NCBI GenBank assembly: GCA_001771615.1
Contig: MEUF01000038.1
Coordinates: forward strand, 2,037 to 11,724
Source of the DNA: a candidate division WOR-1 bacterium RIFOXYB2_FULL_48_7
GTDB taxonomy: Bacteria > Margulisbacteria > WOR-1 > O2-12-FULL-45-9 > XYB2-FULL-48-7
Reading direction: 5' to 3'
Length of the DNA: 9,688 bases
Shown here: piece by piece, positions 5,986 to 9,688 of the stretch
Layout: every line of letters begins with the position of its first letter
How positions within the stretch are numbered: position 1 is the stretch's first letter
Made by a program: the position numbers and the translations under genes
The notes under the pieces: generated by a model
What the model was told of the DNA's origin: nothing
Seen by the model: only the letters and a program-made list of their open reading frames with translations
Database searches by the model: none

Positions 5986-7071
5986 ATGGGACTAGCTATT
6001 GGAATTGTCGGATTGCCTAATGTGGGAAAATCATCCCTCTTCAACGCGCTTTCGCGTGCGAAGGCCAATGTCTCCAATTATCCATTTTGCACGATCGATC
6101 CCAACGTCGGCGTCGTGCAGGTTCCGGATGAGCGGTTGACGGCCTTGAGCAACCTGTTCAAATCAAAAAAAACCGTCCCTACTTATATCGAATTCTTTGA
6201 TATTGCCGGCCTGGTGAAAGGGGCGGCCGAAGGGGAAGGCCTGGGGAATAAATTTCTGGCGCATATCCGCGAAGTTGACGCCATCGCCCATGTGGTCCGC
6301 TGCTTTCAATCTGACGAAATAATCCATGTTGCCGGTTCGGTTGACCCCAAAAGGGATATCGAAATCATTAATTTAGAACTGATATTGGCCGACTTGTCAC
6401 AAATTGAGAAAAAAATTAATTCCATCAGCGCCAAAGCCAAGGCTGGAGACAAGAAGTTAACCAAAGAGCTGGAGGTTTTTGTCCGGATCAGGGAGGCGCT
6501 GCAGGCGGGGCAACCAGTCCGCAGCCTTGATTTGTCTGAACAAGAGCGGGAACTAATAAAGGAGTTCTCCCTTTTAACTATCAAACCGGTCCTTTATGTA
6601 GCCAATGTTGATGAAACTGGCAGCCAGGAGCAGGTGGCAATTGTCGAAAAGATCGCCGCCGCCGAAGGGGCCAAGGTGGTGAAAATCTCTTCCAAATTAG
6701 AGGCCGAGATCGCCGAATTGTCCGATGAGGATGCCAAGACATTCATGGCAGAGATGGGCATCAAGGAGTCGGCGCTCAATCGCCTGATCCATAGTTGTTA
6801 TGAATTGCTTAATTTGATCACATTTTTCACTACCGGCGAAGATGAAAGCCGGGCCTGGACAATTGCCCGGGGGACAAAAGCCCCGCAGGCGGCTGGGCAG
6901 ATCCATTCGGACATGGAAAAAGGCTTTATCGCCCTGGAAACAATCAGCACCAGTGAAATGTTAAAGTGCGGCTCATATAATGTTGCCAGGGAAAAGGGGT
7001 TGCTCCGGACAGAAGGGAAAAGCTACGTCGTCCAGGACGGGGATATCGTCATTGTCCGCTTCAACGTTTAG
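5986..7071 (+). CDS. ychF: Redox/ribosome-associated ATPase YchF (OLA1 family)
   Basis: A 361-residue Obg-related P-loop protein (E. coli YchF has 363). Visible motifs are G1 GLPNVGKSS (9–17), the switch region with FCTIDPNVG (34–42), G3 DIAGLVKGAAEGEGLGNKF (72–90) and the G4 site NVDE (207–210). The NxxE form replaces NKxD and explains why family members prefer ATP to GTP. A coiled-coil insert spans about 135–180, and a C-terminal TGS domain about 278–361. Known members bind ribosomes or the 70S complex and affect stress and oxidative responses; the precise cellular role is unsettled. The start matches the family's canonical MG...GIVGLPNVGKS beginning, and no Shine-Dalgarno sequence precedes it. 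A separate promoter follows for the rpsF operon. Confidence 0.97.
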   Translation: MGLAIGIVGLPNVGKSSLFNALSRAKANVSNYPFCTIDPNVGVVQVPDERLTALSNLFKSKKTVPTYIEFFDIAGLVKGAAEGEGLGNKFLAHIREVDAIAHVVRCFQSDEIIHVAGSVDPKRDIEIINLELILADLSQIEKKINSISAKAKAGDKKLTKELEVFVRIREALQAGQPVRSLDLSEQERELIKEFSLLTIKPVLYVANVDETGSQEQVAIVEKIAAAEGAKVVKISSKLEAEIAELSDEDAKTFMAEMGIKESALNRLIHSCYELLNLITFFTTGEDESRAWTIARGTKAPQAAGQIHSDMEKGFIALETISTSEMLKCGSYNVAREKGLLRTEGKSYVVQDGDIVIVRFNV

Positions 7072-7087
7072 CACTCCTCGTCCCTAT

Positions 7088-7116
7088 TTGCTAATTCGGC
7101 TTTCTTATGGTAAAAT
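7088..7116 (+). promoter_or_regulatory. Promoter of the rpsF–ssb–ssb–rpsR–rplI–uvrC operon
   Basis: TTGCTA (7088–7093, 4 of 6) and TAAAAT (7111–7116, 5 of 6) are spaced by 17 bp, and the -10 is preceded by TGG, giving an extended -10. The expected transcription start is near 7123, leaving about 31 nt of leader that includes the GGGAGG ribosome binding site of rpsF. There is no terminator hairpin between ychF and this promoter, so some read-through is possible. Confidence 0.65.
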
Positions 7117-7153
7117 TAACACTTGTGCCATTTAATCAAGGGAGGTTTTTGCA

Positions 7154-7552
7154 TTGAACCAGTATGAATTAATTATGTTATTTGACCCGGCTTTGGGGGA
7201 AGAGAAAATACTACAATTGACCACCAAAGTTGAAGACAAAATCAAGAGCCTGGGTGGAGCGCTGGAAAAGACGGAAAAGTGGGGGATGAAGAAGCTAAAT
7301 TCCATGATCCGTAAGGCAAAAAGACTGACCCACGCCTATTATATGATGATAAAGTTTAGCTCTCCCTCCAATGTTCCGGCCGAAGTCCAGGCAATGCTTA
7401 AGGTAACAGAAAACGTTGCCCGCTATTTTGTCTCCAAGGCGGTAGAAAATATTATTGAAGAGCCGACCGAAAAGAAGGAAGTTGTCGGCAAACCATTAGA
7501 GGCCGTTTCTGTCGGTGAAATCAAGGGAGAGCCGCTTGGCGAGCCTAAATAG
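7154..7552 (+). CDS. rpsF: Small ribosomal subunit protein bS6
   Basis: A 132-residue protein beginning MNQYELIMLFDPALGEEK, the standard bS6 N-terminus. The family core runs to about residue 100, with LGGALEKTEKWGMKKLNSMI (33–52) and YYMMIKF (62–68). bS6 binds the platform of the 30S subunit together with bS18, which is encoded three genes downstream. The initiation codon is TTG, chosen because GGGAGG (7140–7145) lies 8 nt upstream and the family N-terminus begins exactly here. Beyond the core is a charged tail of about 30 residues (from EEPTEKKE) rich in Glu and Lys; compact homologues are about 95 residues. The last codons of the tail contain the ribosome binding site and start of the next gene, so the tail also serves translational coupling. 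Confidence 0.97.
   Translation: MNQYELIMLFDPALGEEKILQLTTKVEDKIKSLGGALEKTEKWGMKKLNSMIRKAKRLTHAYYMMIKFSSPSNVPAEVQAMLKVTENVARYFVSKAVENIIEEPTEKKEVVGKPLEAVSVGEIKGEPLGEPK
7525..7529 (+). promoter_or_regulatory. Ribosome binding site that fixes a TTG start for the first ssb
   Basis: GGGAG (within AAGGGAGA) lies inside the 3' end of rpsF, 6 nt before TTG at 7536. This spacing favours TTG 7536 over the in-frame GTG at 7515, whose extra seven residues (MKSRESR) have no counterpart in SSB proteins. Confidence 0.65.
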
Positions 7553-7922
7553 GATTGTTTTGGTTGGCCAGTTAACGGCCGACCCGGACAGCCGCTCAAC
7601 CGTTGATGGGCTGGCGGTTACCAAGTTTCGTCTAGCGGTAAAAAGGCCACAGGGCGAAGGGGCCAGTGGGACCGACTTTATCGATATTGTTACCTGGCGG
7701 CAACTAGCTGAACTTGGGGCCCAGGTATTGAAAAAAGGAAAGCAGGTCTTGGTTGAGGGGAGAATTCAAAACCGTTCCTATGATAACCAGGCTGGGCAGA
7801 GAATTTGGACAACCGAAATCATTGCCAGTAATTTGGTCCCGCTTGATCAAGCCCCGGTGGCGATCAATCAGGATGAAGAAGTTGTCGATGATGAAAGTTT
7901 GGCGGGGGATCTCCCCTTTTAA
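7536..7922 (+). CDS. ssb: Single-stranded DNA-binding protein, first tandem copy
   Basis: A 128-residue single-OB-fold SSB. It begins MASLNRIVLVGQLTADP (1–17) and continues FRLAVKR (31–37), FIDIVTWRQLAE (48–59), KKGKQVLVEGRIQ (66–78) and GQRIWTTEIIASNL (87–100). Aromatics W54 and W91 lie where SSBs stack on ssDNA bases. The C-terminus is short and acidic, ending DDESLAGDLPF; the terminal Pro-Phe is the tip through which SSB recruits replication and repair partners. The tip is a little less acidic than the common DDDIPF. The TTG start overlaps rpsF by 17 bp, and the stop is 3 bp before a second complete ssb. If GTG 7515 were used instead, the protein would be 135 residues. Both SSBs probably form homo- or hetero-oligomers, since one OB fold is not enough alone. 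Confidence 0.93.
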   Translation: MASLNRIVLVGQLTADPDSRSTVDGLAVTKFRLAVKRPQGEGASGTDFIDIVTWRQLAELGAQVLKKGKQVLVEGRIQNRSYDNQAGQRIWTTEIIASNLVPLDQAPVAINQDEEVVDDESLAGDLPF

Positions 7923-7925
7923 CTT

Positions 7926-8330
7926 ATGTATAACAAGGTGTTTTTAATTGGCAATTTAACCAGGGACCCGGACCTGCGCTATACCACCAGCGGAATCCCG
8001 GTAGCTAGATTTACTCTGGCAGTTAATCGTTTTAGCAAGAAAAAGGGGGCAGGGGAAGAGGGGGGAAACGACGTTGATTTTATCAATGTTGTGGCCTGGC
8101 GCCGGCTGGCCGAGATTTGTGGCGAGTTCCTGAAGAAGGGGCGGCCAGTGGCGGTAGAAGGCCGATTGCAAATTAATAGCTTTACTGGCCGTGATGGACA
8201 GCAAAAGACCATGGCTGAGGTAGTCGCCGCCAACATGCAGATGTTGGGTACCCGCGGACAGGCGACGACAAGCAGCGCCGAGGCACCGGTTAGCGAAAAA
8301 GTCGAAGCAGATGACGAAATACCGTTTTAA
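7926..8330 (+). CDS. ssb: Single-stranded DNA-binding protein, second tandem copy
   Basis: A 134-residue single-OB SSB, complete and more canonical than its neighbour. It has VFLIGNLTRDPDLRYTTSG (5–23), FTLAVNR (29–35), DFINVVAWRRLAE (51–63), KKGRPVAVEGRLQ (70–82) and AEVVAANMQML (97–107), ending in the textbook acidic tip DDEIPF. Where the first copy has W91, this one has a Lys-Thr-Met segment (94–96), so the two DNA-binding surfaces differ. The linker is short (~20 residues) and not Gly-rich. The ATG lies 3 bp after the preceding stop with no good Shine-Dalgarno sequence at normal distance, so translation probably depends on coupling to the upstream ssb. Which copy is the main housekeeping SSB is uncertain; the consensus tip and N-terminus favour this one. 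Confidence 0.95.
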   Translation: MYNKVFLIGNLTRDPDLRYTTSGIPVARFTLAVNRFSKKKGAGEEGGNDVDFINVVAWRRLAEICGEFLKKGRPVAVEGRLQINSFTGRDGQQKTMAEVVAANMQMLGTRGQATTSSAEAPVSEKVEADDEIPF

Positions 8331-8343
8331 AGGAGTGGAGTAA

Positions 8344-8592
8344 ATGGCTAGAGAAAAGAGAAAAGAAAAACCAAAGGAATTCAAAAAGAAAAAACGTCGA
8401 CCATGTGTATTTTGTATTGATAAAAAGACCTTGGATTACAAAGACATCGGCTATGTAAGAAAGTTTATTACCGACCGGGGTAAAATTGCCCCGCGCCGCA
8501 TGACCGGTTGCTGTGCTCTGCACCAGAGAATGGTTGCTAAAGCAATTAAACGGGCCCGCCAGTTGAGCTTGGTCCCGTTTGTAGTGGAGTAA
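8344..8592 (+). CDS. rpsR: Small ribosomal subunit protein bS18, zinc-binding type
   Basis: An 82-residue protein with a strongly basic N-terminus (residues 3–19, Lys/Arg/Glu only apart from P10 and F13), then RPCVFC (19–24), the conserved LDYKDIGYVRKFITDRGKI (30–48), and RRMTGCCALHQR (51–62). This is bS18, which pairs with bS6 on the 30S platform. C21, C24, C56 or C57, and H60 supply ligands for a zinc ion, so it is the C+ form; many bacteria carry a cysteine-free form or both. The start is supported by AAGGAG (8330–8335), 8 nt upstream, which begins at the last base of the ssb stop codon. Spacing to the neighbours is 13 bp upstream and 6 bp downstream. Confidence 0.97.
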   Translation: MAREKRKEKPKEFKKKKRRPCVFCIDKKTLDYKDIGYVRKFITDRGKIAPRRMTGCCALHQRMVAKAIKRARQLSLVPFVVE

Positions 8593-8598
8593 AACAAA

Positions 8599-9024
8599 AT
8601 GAAAGTAATATTTTTAGAAGACGAAAGAGTTGAAAAAGTTTCCGAGGGTTATGCCCGCAATTATCTGCTGCCTAACGGGCTGGCCGTGGTGGCCACCCCA
8701 AAAGCCGTTGCGGCGGCCGAAAAAAGGCTGTCCAAGCGGCGGGCGGAAATTGACAGGAAACGGAGTGAAATGCTGGCTTTTGCCGAAAAACTGGGCCAGG
8801 TTGAATTAACTATCCCGGTTGATGCCGGCGAGGGGGGCAAGTTATTTGGCTCCATCACTTCCACCCAAATTGCCGATACGATCAAGCAGACCGAAGGGAT
8901 TGATATTGACAAGCGCAAGATTGACACTCGCCAATCGATTAAAATGCTCGGGGAATATACCGTCAAGGTAAGATTGTTCCAGGACATTAGCGCTGACGTC
9001 AAGGTCAAAGTTGTCCAAAGATAA
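8599..9024 (+). CDS. rplI: Large ribosomal subunit protein bL9, shortened N-terminal domain
   Basis: A 141-residue bL9: an N-terminal rRNA-binding domain (to about residue 42), a long connecting helix rich in Lys, Arg and Glu (about 42–72) and a C-terminal domain (about 75–141, including GGKLFGSITSTQIADTI). The N-terminal hallmark GYARNYLLPNGLAVVAT (17–33) is intact. However, only 21 residues precede and include its Asn, against 28 in the E. coli and Bacillus proteins. The missing part is the loop between strands 1 and 2 that normally carries the LGxxGD-type motif. The start is a normal ATG with GGAG (8586–8589) 9 nt upstream, inside the end of rpsR, so the shortening is not a wrong start. 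bL9 stabilises the L1 stalk region and helps reading-frame maintenance. Its last 14 bp overlap uvrC. Confidence 0.95.
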   Translation: MKVIFLEDERVEKVSEGYARNYLLPNGLAVVATPKAVAAAEKRLSKRRAEIDRKRSEMLAFAEKLGQVELTIPVDAGEGGKLFGSITSTQIADTIKQTEGIDIDKRKIDTRQSIKMLGEYTVKVRLFQDISADVKVKVVQR

Positions 9025-9688
9025 CCCCTTAAGCAGCAAACTTAAAACTATCCCCAACAAGCCGGGGGTCTATCTTTTTAAAGACAGACTCGGAGCGGTT
9101 ATTTATATCGGTAAGGCTAAAGCGCTCCACAAAAGGGTGGCTTCGTATTTTCGACCGCAACATGACATCAAGACCAGTCTCTTGGTCGCTAAAATCCGCG
9201 ATATTGATTATATTTTGACCGCCTCCGAACTTGACGCCCTGGTGCTGGAAAACGAACTGATAAAAAAATACGACCCAAAATATAATATTGACCTCAAAGA
9301 TGACAAAGCCTATCCATATGTAAAAGTGACTGTTAATGAGGCCTGGCCCCGCGTCATCCTGGCCAGGCGGAAAGAAAAAGATGGGGCGTTGTATTATGGG
9401 CGCTATAAGGGGGCCATGGTCCAGGCAATCATCAGTCTGATCAAGCGCTTGTTTCCGGTCCGCTGGTGCAAGGAAACACCGCTAAAAATGCGGCAACAGC
9501 CCTGTTTGTATTATCATCTGGGCAGCTGTGCCGCGCCGTGTATCGGCAATATTTCTCAGCCGCAATATAATTCATTAATTGAAGGGATAAAGCTTTTGCT
9601 AAGCGGCAAACTGTCTGAAGCCAAGGGACAATTAAAAAAGGAAATGGACGAGGCGGCCCGAGAACAGGACTACGAGCGGGCGGTTTAT
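9011..9688 (+). CDS. uvrC: UvrABC excinuclease subunit C, N-terminal part
   Basis: The first 226 codons of UvrC, the nuclease that cuts on both sides of a UvrB-bound DNA lesion in nucleotide excision repair. The GIY-YIG domain has KPGVYLFKD (17–25), VIYIGKAKALHKR (30–42, with catalytic-type R42) and LVLENELIKKYDPKYN (77–92, with metal-binding E80). It is followed by a Cys cluster of four (in RWC, QPC, GSC and APC, roughly residues 157–180), which matches the cysteines reported to hold an Fe-S cluster in E. coli UvrC. The UVR motif that contacts UvrB begins at the window edge (MDEAAREQDYERAVY). The start is TTG at 9011, inferred from AAGGT 5 nt upstream and from being the only reasonable start before the family N-terminus; it overlaps rplI by 14 bp. 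The gene is open at the window end. Confidence 0.95.
   Translation, partial: MSKDNPLSSKLKTIPNKPGVYLFKDRLGAVIYIGKAKALHKRVASYFRPQHDIKTSLLVAKIRDIDYILTASELDALVLENELIKKYDPKYNIDLKDDKAYPYVKVTVNEAWPRVILARRKEKDGALYYGRYKGAMVQAIISLIKRLFPVRWCKETPLKMRQQPCLYYHLGSCAAPCIGNISQPQYNSLIEGIKLLLSGKLSEAKGQLKKEMDEAAREQDYERAVY

Noticed and set aside
7515..7535. In-frame GTG start for the first ssb, adding seven residues
   Set aside because: The extra residues do not resemble an SSB N-terminus, and the Shine-Dalgarno sequence at 7525–7529 lies downstream of this GTG and is correctly spaced for TTG 7536.
7905..7920. GGGGA-TC-TCCCC followed by TTTT, resembling a terminator between the two ssb genes
   Set aside because: The stem is very short with a 2–4 nt loop, lies within the coding sequence of the conserved SSB tip, and genes of the same operon follow closely.
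1..9688. CRISPR arrays, phage genes, toxin–antitoxin or defence genes
   Set aside because: No regularly spaced repeats and no protein with the motifs of such systems were found on either strand.

Overview
The window is a compact stretch of bacterial chromosome, roughly half G+C, with short intergenic gaps and many overlapping genes. The ribosomal-protein block bS6–SSB–SSB–bS18–bL9, the bacterial-type tRNA-Glu, YchF and UvrC all indicate a bacterium. The gene content does not fix the phylum. A free-living-type member of an uncultured lineage (for example Margulisbacteria/WOR-1, Elusimicrobia or Omnitrophica-like bacteria) is only a guess from overall style. Nothing points to a phage, plasmid or CRISPR locus.

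Left part, 1–550: a minus-strand operon with a good sigma70-type promoter (367–394). It encodes a 70-residue DUF2892-type two-helix membrane protein and then a secreted, Lys-rich protein cut by the window edge. A weakly supported 45-residue membrane ORF lies just upstream.

Glycan part, 551–4353: two convergent genes whose stop codons share one TTAA. One is a GH130 beta-mannoside phosphorylase/hydrolase family protein. The other is a 745-residue fusion of a GT4 glycosyltransferase to a C-terminal alpha-helical toroid-like domain. They probably act on the same glycan, perhaps mannose-containing, one building it and one processing it.

Middle, 4354–5985: a tRNA-Glu(UUC) with encoded CCA, a short GC hairpin, a 109-bp element bounded by 22-bp inverted repeats (MITE-like), and a class I/II PLP aminotransferase on the minus strand. 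Divergent from the aminotransferase is ychF, whose extended -10 box sits so close to the ATG that the mRNA looks leaderless.

Right part, 7088–9688: a translation and DNA-maintenance operon, rpsF–ssb–ssb–rpsR–rplI–uvrC, with its own promoter and very tight spacing. Three of its six genes appear to start with TTG. Two complete single-OB SSB genes sit where most bacteria have one. bL9 lacks about seven residues in its N-terminal domain. uvrC overlaps rplI and runs off the window.

The most interesting points are the tandem SSBs, the candidate leaderless genes, the inverted-repeat element and the GT4-fusion/GH130 pair. None amounts to a clear new defence or mobile system.
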